From contig NZ_NOKQ01000217.1 of assembly GCF_002265435.1 (NCBI RefSeq), positions 62,010 through 126,009 on the forward strand: 64,000 bases of DNA, read 5' to 3'. The notes under the pieces are model-generated. The model did not search any database, was not told the DNA's origin, and worked only from the letters and a program-made list of their open reading frames with translations. The translations under genes and the position numbers were made by a program. This DNA comes from Tetzosporium hominis. Lineage in GTDB: Bacteria > Bacillota > Bacilli > Bacillales_A > Planococcaceae. Below, one piece after another: positions 51,443 to 60,810 of this stretch. How positions within the stretch are numbered: position 1 is the first letter of the stretch; every line of letters begins with the position of its first letter.

Positions 51443-52819
51443 ATGGAATATCGGATTGAAAAAGATTCAATGGGTGAAATTCAAGTGCCTGCAGACAAAC
51501 TGTGGGGAGCCCAAACGCAACGAAGTAAGCAAAATTTTAAAATCGGAACAGATACGATGCCACTTGAAGTCGTTTATGCACAAGCAGCAGTGAAATCTGC
51601 AGCGGCAGAGGTGAGTTTTTCTTTAGGTAATCTGTCTGAGGCCAAACGAAATGCAATTGTCCAAGCAGCTGATGAAATTCGCTCTGGTAAATGGGATGAC
51701 CAGTTTCCACTAGTGGTATTTCAAACAGGTAGTGGAACTCAAACCAATATGAACGTCAATGAAGTGATTGCCAATCGAGGCAATCAGTTGTTAGAAGAAC
51801 AAGGCTCGGAGGAACGACTCCACCCAAATGACGACGTCAACAAATCACAGAGCTCAAATGATACGTTTCCGACTGCACTTCACATCGCAGGGGTTGTTGC
51901 AGTGGAAAAGCGCTTATTACCGGCAATCGATGCTTTGCACAAGACGCTTGAACAGAAATCAAACGAGTTCATGTCAATTGTGAAGATAGGACGTACGCAT
52001 TTACAAGACGCCACACCTTTATCTCTTGGCCAAGAGTTTAGCGGGTGGGTTCGGATGCTTGAGAAGTCGAAGCAGATGATTGAGACGGTTCTGCCTTTTA
52101 TGAGAGAGCTCGCTATCGGAGGAACCGCAGTTGGTACCGGGATCAACGCACCAAAAGAATTTGGTGACTTGGTAGCAAAAGAGATTACACGTTTAGAAGG
52201 AACGGAGTTTGTATCTGCGAAGAACAAATTCCATGCGCTAACTTCGTATGACGATGTAGTTGCTGTGCACGGGGCAATTAAAGGGCTAGCAGCTGACTTG
52301 ATGAAGATTGCAAATGATGTGCGTCTTCTCGCAAGTGGTCCTCGGTCTGGAATTGGGGAGTTGACCATTCCGGCAAATGAACCGGGTAGCTCTATTATGC
52401 CAGGGAAAGTCAATCCTACTCAGAGTGAAGCGATGACGATGGTGGTCGCTCAAGTGATGGGGAACGATACGACGATTTCGTTTGCAGCGAGCCAAGGGAA
52501 TTATCAACTGAATGTGTTTAAGCCTGTAATCATCTTTAATTTCTTACAGTCTGTTCGATTGTTGTCAGATGCTATTCATAGCTTTAATGATAACTGCGCT
52601 GTCGGGATTGAACCGAATCAAGATGTCATCAGCCGCCACGTAGAGAATTCTTTGATGCTAGTTACGGCACTCAATCCGTATATTGGCTACGAGAATGCTG
52701 CAAAGATTGCGAAGTACGCGCATGAGAATGGGACGACTTTGAAAGAAGCGGCACTGCATCTTGAGTTGTTGACGGAAGAACAGTTTGACGAGTATGTGCA
52801 GCCACAAAACATGATATAA
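51443..52819 (+). CDS. fumC: Fumarate hydratase class II
   Basis: A 458-residue oxygen-stable fumarase that hydrates fumarate to malate in the citric acid cycle. The signature [11 protein letters not shown] is present, with [14 protein letters not shown] and [10 protein letters not shown] as the other two active-site regions. GGGAGG precedes ATG 51443. Confidence 0.97.
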   Translation: MEYRIEKDSMGEIQVPADKLWGAQTQRSKQNFKIGTDTMPLEVVYAQAAVKSAAAEVSFSLGNLSEAKRNAIVQAADEIRSGKWDDQFPLVVFQTGSGTQTNMNVNEVIANRGNQLLEEQGSEERLHPNDDVNKSQSSNDTFPTALHIAGVVAVEKRLLPAIDALHKTLEQKSNEFMSIVKIGRTHLQDATPLSLGQEFSGWVRMLEKSKQMIETVLPFMRELAIGGTAVGTGINAPKEFGDLVAKEITRLEGTEFVSAKNKFHALTSYDDVVAVHGAIKGLAADLMKIANDVRLLASGPRSGIGELTIPANEPGSSIMPGKVNPTQSEAMTMVVAQVMGNDTTISFAASQGNYQLNVFKPVIIFNFLQSVRLLSDAIHSFNDNCAVGIEPNQDVISRHVENSLMLVTALNPYIGYENAAKIAKYAHENGTTLKEAALHLELLTEEQFDEYVQPQNMI

Positions 52820-52846
52820 AAAAACCGCCACTTGGCGGTTTTTTGC
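52817..52846. terminator. Bidirectional terminator after fumC
   Basis: AACCGCCA pairs with TGGCGGTT with A and T runs on each side, serving fumC and the convergent small membrane gene. Confidence 0.9.
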
Positions 52847-52848
52847 TT

Positions 52849-53121
52849 TTACATAGAAGTCCGGATGGTGTAGTAAATAATGACAAATGACAAAATGATA
52901 ACGACATTCCAAATCGTATAAGTCGTTTTGGAAATCGGGCGGTCTAACGCTTTCCAGCGATTCACGATGACAAAGAGAACTGCCGTTAAAGCAATAGCTA
53001 TAAGTACTGTGATCCAGCCTGAGAGCTCTAAAGTGGCACTTACTAGCAATGCTATGAAAACAGCAGGGATCAAAATGGCCCCGTTCACCAGTTTGCGAAT
53101 GGTCCAAGTAGTTGGGTTCAT
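52849..53121 (-). CDS. Small three-helix membrane protein
   Basis: A 90-residue protein with hydrophobic segments at about 11-32, 34-52 and 67-85. I do not recognise it. Its start overlaps the end of the methyltransferase gene by 4 bp, so the two are in one transcript. Function unknown. Confidence 0.8.
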   Translation of the reverse strand: MNPTTWTIRKLVNGAILIPAVFIALLVSATLELSGWITVLIAIALTAVLFVIVNRWKALDRPISKTTYTIWNVVIILSFVIIYYTIRTSM

Positions 53122-54293
53122 GTCAGAACTCCTTTCAATTCCGCATCAAGTTCTTTTACAAGAAACGGCTTTGCGTACAAGAAACGTAAGAAAGCAGCTG
53201 TTTCTTCAACAGTCGTTTGCTTCGGTTCCTGTCCTGTAAAGTAAGCACGAATCAAAATATTTTTAGGAGTGTTCTCCAAGTTTACGAATTCAACGAGTTG
53301 TGTCTCGTACCCTACTAAATCCAGTACTTGCGCACGAATCGAATCCGTAGCTAAAGAGGCAAAGCGCTCTTTGATCAAGCCGTGGCGAAGCATAACATTC
53401 AGTTCAGGAGAATCAAGCTGGGTAAACAGTTCATGTTGACAACACGGTACGCTCAAAATCACTTTTGCTCCCCATTTTACTGCACGAGCAAGCGCCATAT
53501 CTGTTGCAATATCACATGCATGAAGAGTGACAACCATATCCACTTGTTGCGCTTCGTTGTAGTCTGTAATATCTCCCACTTCAAAATGAAGTCCTTCATA
53601 ATCAAGCTCTCGTGCCAATTGCTCACAATGTGCAATGACATCTTTTTTCAAATCTAGGCCTGTTATGTGGACTTCATAACCTTTTAATTCACGCAAATAA
53701 TAGTAGAGTGCGAACGTCAAATACGATTTGCCAGAACCGAAATCGATGATGTTAAGAGGTCTGTCTGTTGGTAGATAGGCAAGTGAGTCTTCAACAAATT
53801 CCACAAAGCGATTGATCTGTTTGAACTTGTCTTGTTTCTGACTTTTAATTTTTCCGTCTTTGGTTTGGACACCAAGATGAACAAGAAAAGGATGGATAGT
53901 ATCCGGATCTAGCACGTAATTCTTTTTACGATTATGAGAAAGCTGAGAAGGAAGAGATTCTTCATTTGTCGAGCTTTTGATTGTGACTTTTTTCTTCTTA
54001 GAGAGTTGAATATGTGTCGATTCACCTGCCCAAGTAATCTGAAGCTGACGATATTGCTCGAGGAGTTCTTCTACTTTACGAGAGATATCTTCAAGCGTGA
54101 TGTTTTCATGAGTGATTGTCTGGTCAAAATGATATTCCAGTTGGATATGGTAAATCCCTTTGATTTCAATCGGTTTCCACTTGATTTTTGTGGCTGTATC
54201 CGTTTTAAGTCGTGGTTGACTGATGACAGCACGAATGAGCTGGCGGTCCTTCAACCGAGTCGTGAGTTCGCTTTGTAGTTCTTGTAGTTCCAT
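53118..54293 (-). CDS. SAM-dependent methyltransferase (Methyltransf_32 type)
   Basis: A 391-residue protein. After a 170-residue N-terminal part comes a Rossmann methyltransferase: FGSGKSYLTFALYYY (SAM loop), ITGLDLKKDVI and the unusual VVTLHACDIATDMALA and SVPCCQHEL segments seen in the GSTCD/METTL25-like group. The target is unknown, probably RNA or protein. ATG 54293 follows GGAGGATC; the frame six codons longer overlaps that site. Confidence 0.85.
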   Translation of the reverse strand: MELQELQSELTTRLKDRQLIRAVISQPRLKTDTATKIKWKPIEIKGIYHIQLEYHFDQTITHENITLEDISRKVEELLEQYRQLQITWAGESTHIQLSKKKKVTIKSSTNEESLPSQLSHNRKKNYVLDPDTIHPFLVHLGVQTKDGKIKSQKQDKFKQINRFVEFVEDSLAYLPTDRPLNIIDFGSGKSYLTFALYYYLRELKGYEVHITGLDLKKDVIAHCEQLARELDYEGLHFEVGDITDYNEAQQVDMVVTLHACDIATDMALARAVKWGAKVILSVPCCQHELFTQLDSPELNVMLRHGLIKERFASLATDSIRAQVLDLVGYETQLVEFVNLENTPKNILIRAYFTGQEPKQTTVEETAAFLRFLYAKPFLVKELDAELKGVLT

Positions 54294-54420
54294 AGAGGAT
54301 CCTCCGTTCAATCAAGTTCTGTAGTTCATCATAGCATACTCAAAAATTGGAAGGGAATCGAAAGTCTCGTCAGAATTTTGTGATAATATAAAAGGGACAA
54401 CATAACAAAGGGTGATTGTT

Positions 54421-56016
54421 TTGTTTAATGAATTGACGATTGGGGAAGTACTTCGAAAAACGGCTAAAAGCTTTCCGAAGCAAGAAGCCTATGTCTATCC
54501 GGAACATGGAATTCGGAAGACGTATCACGAGTTTGACCAAGAGACAGACCGACTAGCGCGAGCATTTATGGCCCTCGGTATTGAAAAAGGGGAACATGTG
54601 GCCATCTGGGCAGATAACAAGAGAGAGTGGCTATTAACCCAGTTCGCGACAGCTAAAATGGGAGCTGTACTAGTAACCGTCAACACGAGCTATCAAAAGA
54701 AAGAACTCGAGTATTTGCTTCAGCAATCTGATAGTACGACGCTACTTTTAGCAGATGGATTTAAGGGGACTTCTTATATCGATATCGTGCAGCAAGTCGC
54801 AAAAGATCATGTGCCGCATTTAAAACGCACTATCCTGCTAAATGATAGAGATGTCGAAGGAATGATGAAGTGGTCAGAGCTTGAAGCATTGGCGGATCAG
54901 GTGACAGAAGAGGAACTTGAAGAACGATTCCAGTCGTTGTCTAATGAAGATGTGATCAATATGCAGTATACCTCAGGGACGACCGGATTCCCAAAGGGTG
55001 TTATGCTATCGCACCGGAACATTGTCAATAATGCACAACTCGTAGGTGATTACATACATCTGACGGAAAATGACCGTCTGTGTATTCCAGTACCCTTCTT
55101 CCACTGTTTCGGTTGTGTGATGGGAACGCTATCGAGTGTCATCCACGGGACTACTATGGTCATTGTCGAACAGTTCCATCCTAGAAAGGTGCTACAGGCT
55201 GTTCAAGATGAGCGCTGTACGGCTCTTTATGGTGTACCTACTATGTTCATAGCAGAATTGAACGAACCGGACTTCGCCCAGTTTGATCTGTCGAGCTTAC
55301 GGACTGGGATCATGGCGGGCTCGATTTGTCCTATGGAAGTCATGAAAAAAGTGATTCAGGACATGGGAGCCAGCGAAATCACGATTGCTTATGGACAGAC
55401 GGAATCTTCTCCAGTAATCACACAGACGAAGACGGATGACGCAATTGAAAAACGAGTAAGTTCCGTAGGACGAGCCCATCCAGGTGTCGAAGTGAAAATC
55501 ATTGATCCAGCAACTGGTGAAGAGTCGCCAGTAGGAGTTCCAGGAGAATTGTGCACACGAGGATACTTGGTAATGAAGGGCTATTATAAAAACGAAGAAG
55601 CGACAAAACGTGCGATCGACCATCAAGGCTGGTTGCATACCGGAGATATCGCTGTTATGGATGAGGACGGTTATATCGACATCACCGGTCGGATTAAAGA
55701 TATGGTGATCCGTGGAGGAGAAAATATTTACCCGAAAGAAATCGAGGAATTCCTTTATCAGCATCCAAGTGTTCAAGATGTGCAAGTTGTGGGTATACCG
55801 GATGCCAAATACGGGGAAGAATTAATGGCATGGATCATCGTGAAAGAAGGGCATACTCTTACTGAAGCAGATGTGCGCGATTTTGCTCGTGGCAACATTG
55901 CACATCACAAGATTCCACGCTATATCGAGTTTACTGAAGGCTATCCAATGACCGCTTCTGGTAAAATTCAGAAGTACATGCTTCGGGAACTTGGGCAACA
56001 AAAAGTGACAAACTAA
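54421..56016 (+). CDS. AMP-binding acyl-CoA synthetase
   Basis: A 531-residue adenylate-forming enzyme. The ATP loop is YTSGTTGFPKGVMLSH, the aspartate motif LHTGDIAVMDEDGYIDITGR and the C-terminal catalytic lysine is in ASGKIQKYML. It is of the fatty-acyl or medium-chain CoA ligase type; chain length cannot be judged. TTG 54421 follows AAAGGGTG by six bases; GTG 54412 overlaps that site. Confidence 0.9.
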   Translation: MFNELTIGEVLRKTAKSFPKQEAYVYPEHGIRKTYHEFDQETDRLARAFMALGIEKGEHVAIWADNKREWLLTQFATAKMGAVLVTVNTSYQKKELEYLLQQSDSTTLLLADGFKGTSYIDIVQQVAKDHVPHLKRTILLNDRDVEGMMKWSELEALADQVTEEELEERFQSLSNEDVINMQYTSGTTGFPKGVMLSHRNIVNNAQLVGDYIHLTENDRLCIPVPFFHCFGCVMGTLSSVIHGTTMVIVEQFHPRKVLQAVQDERCTALYGVPTMFIAELNEPDFAQFDLSSLRTGIMAGSICPMEVMKKVIQDMGASEITIAYGQTESSPVITQTKTDDAIEKRVSSVGRAHPGVEVKIIDPATGEESPVGVPGELCTRGYLVMKGYYKNEEATKRAIDHQGWLHTGDIAVMDEDGYIDITGRIKDMVIRGGENIYPKEIEEFLYQHPSVQDVQVVGIPDAKYGEELMAWIIVKEGHTLTEADVRDFARGNIAHHKIPRYIEFTEGYPMTASGKIQKYMLRELGQQKVTN

Positions 56017-56062
56017 TAAGTTATTTCCCGGGAAATAGACACGAAAAGACAGGAGAGAGTTT

Positions 56063-56803
56063 ATGCATCTAGATCACATCGTGCACTTTGTGACAGCACC
56101 ACCCGAAACTATGAAAACAGAAGCGGATTCCGCTGGGTTTAAAAGTGTCCTCGGAGGCAAGCATGCGCAGTGGGGGACAGCCAACACACTTTCTTTCTTA
56201 GCATCGAGCTATATAGAATGGCTGTCTCTCATGGATGTGTCAGTAGCGGAGAGAGCGGATCACCCCTTGACCCAGTTGCTGCTTCACGACCGTCCAAATG
56301 GACCTGGGTTTGGTACTATCTGTTTGCGTCCAGAATCGATAAAAGACGTGTGGCAGAAATTTCAACGAAAAGGAATCGCCACGACTAAAGTATTGGATGC
56401 TTCACGGGAAACCCCAGCTGGAGACGTGTTGCGCTGGAAAATGCTATTTGTACTTGAAGAACCTACAGATCAACTGCCGTTACCATTTTTCATTGAGTGG
56501 GAACAGACGCAAGTAGAGAAATACAAGGATTTGAATGCTGAGGGACAACTTCCGGAACATGTAGAAAAGTTGCATGTACAACAACTGGTTCTATCTACGG
56601 AAGATCCAAAAGCTACAGTGAAAAAATGGGCAGAGTTGTTCGACGCAAAAACAGAAGGCAATGAAGTCATTCTAGACAATACCCGACTGCACTTTGTAAG
56701 CTCGGAAGGAGGTCCTTGTCGCCTGCAACGAGTTGACATCGCAGGGACGGGCACGCACAATACGATAGAGATAGAAGGCGGGACGTATACATTCCTGCCG
56801 TAG
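56063..56803 (+). CDS. VOC-family (glyoxalase_3-like) protein
   Basis: A 246-residue protein with the first VOC beta-alpha-beta module starting LDHIVHFVTAPPE and a second, weaker module in the C-terminal half. It fits the Glyoxalase_3 family, whose substrates are mostly unknown. It lies between the acyl-CoA ligase and hflX, 13 bp before the latter, and is probably in the same transcript as hflX. Confidence 0.82.
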   Translation: MHLDHIVHFVTAPPETMKTEADSAGFKSVLGGKHAQWGTANTLSFLASSYIEWLSLMDVSVAERADHPLTQLLLHDRPNGPGFGTICLRPESIKDVWQKFQRKGIATTKVLDASRETPAGDVLRWKMLFVLEEPTDQLPLPFFIEWEQTQVEKYKDLNAEGQLPEHVEKLHVQQLVLSTEDPKATVKKWAELFDAKTEGNEVILDNTRLHFVSSEGGPCRLQRVDIAGTGTHNTIEIEGGTYTFLP

Positions 56804-56816
56804 GAGGTGTCCATAA

Positions 56817-58082
56817 ATGGAACAACTAAAAAGAGATAAAGCTATATTAGTAGGTGTGCAAAAGCAACTGGACCATCACTTTGACTATGAGATGGAAGAG
56901 TTAGAGAACTTAGCTGCTGCCATCGACATTGAGACTGCTGGAATCGTCACGCAAAACTTAGAACGAATCCATGCGGGGACTTATGTGGGTACAGGAAAAG
57001 TAGAAGAAATCCGACTTTTATTTGAAGCGATGGAAGCAGACCTCGTGATTTTCAATGACGAACTGTCTCCTTCACAAATTCGCAACCTGGAAGCTGCATT
57101 AGAGTGTGAAGTCATGGACCGCACGATGCTAATTTTAGCCATATTTTCTCGCCGTGCAAAAACGAGAGAAGCAAAACTACAAGTGGATCTTGCGCAGCTA
57201 CAATACATGCTGCCACGTCTAGTAGGTCTTCGCGCTTCTCTATCTCGTCAAGGTGGAGGCACGGGTGGTGGATTTAAAAACCGTGGAGCCGGGGAGACGA
57301 AGCTCGAGCTTGACCGTCGTAAAATTGAAGATCAGATTTCTCGTATCAAACGAGAACTCGAGACGGTAAAAAGCCAGCGAGATACACAACGCAAGCGTCG
57401 TCAGAAACAGGGGCTACCGGTCGTTTCTTTAGTTGGGTACACAAATGCAGGGAAGTCTACAATCATGAATCAAATCATGCAAGTGGCTGGTAAGGAACAA
57501 AAACAAGTATTTGAGAAGGATATGCTGTTTGCCACCCTCGAAACGTCTGTGAGACAAGTAAAGCTAGAAGATCAAAAGCAGTTCTTACTCACAGATACCG
57601 TTGGATTTGTCAGCAAATTGCCGACTCATCTTGTGAAAGCCTTCCGCTCTACACTTGAAGAGGCTCGTGATGCGGACTTGTTGCTTCATGTGGTGGATGT
57701 TTCAAACGAAGAATACCGCTATATGATGGATATTACGAACAAAACTTTAGACCAGATTGGTGTAGAGGATGTGCCTACTCTTTATGTATTCAATAAGAGT
57801 GACAAGGCCGACCGGGATTATCCTGTCTATCAAGACGATCAATTGTGGATTGCTGCAAAAGAAGGTGCCGGAATCCCTGAGTTGATTGACCAGATTAAAG
57901 ACCGTGTTTTCCAAGATTATCAGACGCTCATGTTGCGAATTCCTTTTGAACAGGGAGAAATCGTTGATTATTTAAACACGCATGCGAATGTACTTGAAAC
58001 TGAGTACGATGATCAGGGGACGTTAATGACGGTTGAGCTGTCAGCAAAAGATGCGGCTCGACTTTCTAGTTATTTGCATTAA
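56817..58082 (+). CDS. hflX: Ribosome-associated GTPase HflX
   Basis: A 421-residue GTPase that splits stalled ribosomes. An N-terminal HflX domain (about 1-180) with the glycine-rich loop GFKNRGAGETKLELDRR precedes the GTPase domain: G1 GYTNAGKST, G3 DTVGF and G4 NKSD. AGGAGG precedes ATG 56817. The terminator function is probably served by the hairpin at 58180-58220. Confidence 0.96.
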   Translation: MEQLKRDKAILVGVQKQLDHHFDYEMEELENLAAAIDIETAGIVTQNLERIHAGTYVGTGKVEEIRLLFEAMEADLVIFNDELSPSQIRNLEAALECEVMDRTMLILAIFSRRAKTREAKLQVDLAQLQYMLPRLVGLRASLSRQGGGTGGGFKNRGAGETKLELDRRKIEDQISRIKRELETVKSQRDTQRKRRQKQGLPVVSLVGYTNAGKSTIMNQIMQVAGKEQKQVFEKDMLFATLETSVRQVKLEDQKQFLLTDTVGFVSKLPTHLVKAFRSTLEEARDADLLLHVVDVSNEEYRYMMDITNKTLDQIGVEDVPTLYVFNKSDKADRDYPVYQDDQLWIAAKEGAGIPELIDQIKDRVFQDYQTLMLRIPFEQGEIVDYLNTHANVLETEYDDQGTLMTVELSAKDAARLSSYLH

Positions 58083-58179
58083 AAAAATATGTTCTTTTCA
58101 AATTGCTCGTAAGTGGTTTCGGTAGCAGAACGTCCTCTTCTCATTCGAGACGATAGACCTTCTCTAAGAACCATAAACC

Positions 58180-58220
58180 AAAGGTGCAGGACTCGCTTTT
58201 TGAGCGAGTCCTGCACCTTT
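58180..58220. terminator. Long perfect hairpin downstream of hflX
   Basis: AAAGGTGCAGGACTCGCT and its complement form an 18-bp stem around TTTTG. The T tail is modest in both directions. It may terminate hflX, or be a 5' hairpin of the RNA that follows. Its loop region CGCT...TTGAGCG resembles that of the hairpin at 58747. Confidence 0.75.
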
Positions 58221-58261
58221 CTTCATCGTACTTGAGAAAATCCACATCTAATGATAGAAAA

Positions 58262-58795
58262 AGGTCGATCTGCAACTGCTTTGCCGGAAGTTGTGGAAAC
58301 TCAAAATCCCGGTGTCGGCTCTGCCTCTATTCGGTAATGCAAAGAATACGGGTAGTTTCTAATAGACTAGGTTTAGGCGGGCTGTGCTGGGGCAAGGCCC
58401 GATGTATAGAGCTCGAACGCACAGTCTAGGACAGCTGGTATTCGGAATACATAAAAGGTCCCAACCCCTGGGGTTGTATCAATGAGAAGTACACTTAGAG
58501 TGGTCGAATAAGTTATTACTATTCTCTCGCTGACTGGACTGTTAAGTTACTACTTGTGATGACGGGCCCGCTCCAGCGTAGCCCAACTGCTATCTGATCC
58601 GTATTCAGCAAGTGGGTTACTACTTCAAAACAAATAGAGGCGGAGACGTCGCAAATATGAATCAGTTCCACAACTTCCCAACAAAGCTTTGACAGTATAG
58701 GTCGTATCTAAAGACTTGGATTGATTTATCAGAAGACTATGAAGAGCAGTGGCCGATTCGCTACTTGAGCGAATCGGCCACTGCTGTTTTTATTC
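58262..58795 (+). ncRNA. Candidate large structured non-coding RNA, about 530 nt
   Basis: No frame here looks coding, yet long complementary segments nest in strict order. Pairs are 58278-83/58682-87; 58286-98/58666-78 (13 bp exact); 58319-31/58633-45 (13 bp, one G-U); 58344-53/58597-606; 58379-90/58573-84 (12 bp, two G-U); 58396-401/58563-68; 58421-29/58534-42 with 58432-35/58529-32. Inside lie small hairpins at 58438-50, 58484-526 and 58492-502. A weak promoter (TTGAGA 58232, 17 bp, TAGAAA 58255) precedes it and a strong terminator ends it, favouring the plus strand. I see no motifs of RNase P, tmRNA, 6S or SRP RNA. Confidence 0.8.
58747..58795 (+). terminator. Terminator of the candidate RNA
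   Basis: CAGTGGCCGATTCGCT pairs perfectly with AGCGAATCGGCCACTG around ACTTG, followed by CTGTTTTTATT. Confidence 0.9.
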
Positions 58796-58882
58796 ATTTT
58801 CAAAAATTAATCCTTGTATAAGAGATTAGACTAGTACTTCAAGAATGCAATTTTATTAGAGAAGTTATTTTTAGCTCTCTGT

Positions 58883-60619
58883 TTACTTTGTAATCCCAAG
58901 CTTGGACTCGCGGTACTGACTGTTATGAAGTGTCGCAAACACGCCTCCATAAGCTACCAGTTCGTCATAAGTGCCTTGCTCCTCAATCCCATTCTCCGTC
59001 ACTACCACAACACGATCAGCGTCGCGAATCGTTGCAAGTCGGTGTGCGATGATCAAAGTTGTCCGGTTTTCCGCTAGTTCAGCTAGGGACGTTTGAATGA
59101 TTTGCTCAGTTGCCGTGTCTAAAGCTGAAGTCGCTTCATCCAAAATTAAAATCGGTGGATTTTTTAAGAACATCCGAGCAATTGCTAGACGTTGTTTTTG
59201 ACCTCCTGAGAGTTTCAAGCCACGCTCACCAATCTGCGTTTCATAGCCATCTTGAAGACTTGTCACAAATTCCTCAAGATGCGCTTTTTTAGCAGCTGCC
59301 ATAATTTCCTCATCAGTTGCTGCCAAGTTACCATAAGCAATATTTTCTCGAATAGTTCCTGTGAACAAGAACACATCTTGTTGTACAATTCCAATTTGAT
59401 GACGTAAAGATTCTGTCGTCATGTCCCGAATTGGGATGCCATCGATTGAAATCTCGCCTTCATTCACGTCATAAAAACGTGGTATCAAGGAACAGATAGT
59501 CGTCTTTCCAGCACCAGATGGTCCCACAAAAGCTACCGTCTCTCCAGCAGCAATTGAGAGGTTGATATTCTCGAGCACCGACTTGTGATCGTCATAGCGG
59601 AAGGAAACTTCAGTAAATTCGATATCTCCTTTTAATGCAGGAGCTGGTTTTGCGTGAGGCAGGTTTTGCACTTCTGGCTCTTGTTCAATCATTTCCATAA
59701 AGCGTTTGAATCCAGCCATTCCTTTTGGATACAGCTCAAGCAAGGCGGTGATTTTGTCTACTGGCTTGATGAGCACATTCACGAACAACACAAAACTTAC
59801 AAATTCCCCGTATGATAAATCACCATTTAATGTGTACCAAGATCCCACCACAAGAACGACTAGCGTCACAAACCGAGTCATCATGAAGATGCTCGAATGC
59901 GTACCAGCCATGACTTTATAAGCACGAAGCTTCGCTAAACGGAACTCTCCGTTGTCTTTTTGGAACCGGTTCATCTCAAACTGTTCATTTGTGAACGATT
60001 GAACGACTCGAACACCTGAAACGCTGTCTTCCACACGAGCATTCACGTCTGCAATTTTGCCATACATACGCTTCCATGCTTTATTCATTTGGATATTTCC
60101 ATATGTAGCCACGATGGAAAGGAAGGGAACCATGACAATCGCAATAATAGCGAGTTCCGGATGAATGTTGAACATGATCAAGAAAGCTCCGATCAATGTC
60201 ATCACTGCGATAAAAATATCTTCAGGACCATGGTGGGCCAGTTCTCCCAGGTCAAACAGGTCATTTGTGATACGACTCATGATATGGCCTGTTTTTGTAT
60301 TGTCAAAGAAGCGGAAAGACTGCTTTTGTACATGGTTGAATAGTTCCCGTCGCATGTCCGTTTCGATATTAATTCCAAGTTTGTGACCGAGATAGTTGAC
60401 GATAAATTGCATAAAAGTACTCAACATATAAACCAGTAAAAGCAGAATGCTAGTCTGGATGATCAGCGACCAATTTCCTTCTGGGAGTAAGTCATCAATA
60501 TACCATTGGACGGCAACTGGAAATGCTAGTTCCAGTAATGCTACAAAGACGGCACTAGAAAAATCGATGATAAAAAGCCTTTTATGAGGCTTGTAGTAAC
60601 TAAAAAATTTGCGCAGCAT
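58883..60619 (-). CDS. ABC exporter half-transporter (MsbA/LmrA type)
   Basis: A 578-residue protein with six transmembrane helices (residues 1-310) fused to an ATPase domain: Walker A GPSGAGKTT, signature LSGGQKQRLAIARMF, Walker B ILILDEATSALD and H-loop IAHRLAT. It should work as a homodimer exporting lipids or drugs. Its promoter region is shared with the divergent siderophore importer, and a Fur-like box between them could affect both. Confidence 0.92.
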   Translation of the reverse strand: MLRKFFSYYKPHKRLFIIDFSSAVFVALLELAFPVAVQWYIDDLLPEGNWSLIIQTSILLLLVYMLSTFMQFIVNYLGHKLGINIETDMRRELFNHVQKQSFRFFDNTKTGHIMSRITNDLFDLGELAHHGPEDIFIAVMTLIGAFLIMFNIHPELAIIAIVMVPFLSIVATYGNIQMNKAWKRMYGKIADVNARVEDSVSGVRVVQSFTNEQFEMNRFQKDNGEFRLAKLRAYKVMAGTHSSIFMMTRFVTLVVLVVGSWYTLNGDLSYGEFVSFVLFVNVLIKPVDKITALLELYPKGMAGFKRFMEMIEQEPEVQNLPHAKPAPALKGDIEFTEVSFRYDDHKSVLENINLSIAAGETVAFVGPSGAGKTTICSLIPRFYDVNEGEISIDGIPIRDMTTESLRHQIGIVQQDVFLFTGTIRENIAYGNLAATDEEIMAAAKKAHLEEFVTSLQDGYETQIGERGLKLSGGQKQRLAIARMFLKNPPILILDEATSALDTATEQIIQTSLAELAENRTTLIIAHRLATIRDADRVVVVTENGIEEQGTYDELVAYGGVFATLHNSQYRESKLGITK

Positions 60620-60688
60620 CTAGGTTTCTCCTTTCCTCAATACTATTTAGTATAGCGAAGTAAACGAAAAAGTCGATGAAAATTTAAT

Positions 60689-60703
60689 TGAGAATGATTT
60701 TCA
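60689..60703. promoter_or_regulatory. Fur box 1 between the ABC exporter and yclN
   Basis: TGAGAATGATTTTCA matches the 7-1-7 Fur consensus at 13 of 15 positions. It lies upstream of the yclN -35 and could also reach the divergent exporter gene. Confidence 0.75.
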
Positions 60704-60711
60704 TTTTTATC

Positions 60712-60742
60712 TTGACAAGGCTATATATTTTAATGCTATACT
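60712..60742 (+). promoter_or_regulatory. Promoter of the siderophore importer operon
   Basis: TTGACA (60712-60717) and an extended -10 (TGC before TATACT, 60737-60742) with a 19-bp spacer. Confidence 0.7.
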
Positions 60743-60755
60743 ACTACCGTATCAT

Positions 60756-60770
60756 TGATAATGATTATCA
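60756..60770 (+). promoter_or_regulatory. Fur box 2 downstream of the yclN promoter
   Basis: TGATAATGATTATCA is a perfect 7-1-7 Fur box. With box 1 it brackets the promoter. Confidence 0.92.
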
Positions 60771-60810
60771 TTGATTACAAATGAGAATGAGAATGGGATT
60801 GAGAGAGCAG

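Noticed and set aside
51880-52413. Long minus-strand frame inside fumC
   Set aside because: It is the antisense shadow of fumC, with no start signals and no recognisable protein pattern. Similar shadows exist opposite the MMPL gene.
58184-58429. 81-codon frame downstream of hflX
   Set aside because: It starts inside a perfect hairpin, is rich in Cys, Ser and Arg, has no ribosome binding site and lies in the paired arms of the candidate RNA.
58262-58795. RNase P, tmRNA, 6S or SRP RNA
   Set aside because: I looked on both strands for GAGGAAAGTCC and ACAGAAA (RNase P), a tRNA-like end with tag frame (tmRNA) and the SRP tip motif, and found none.
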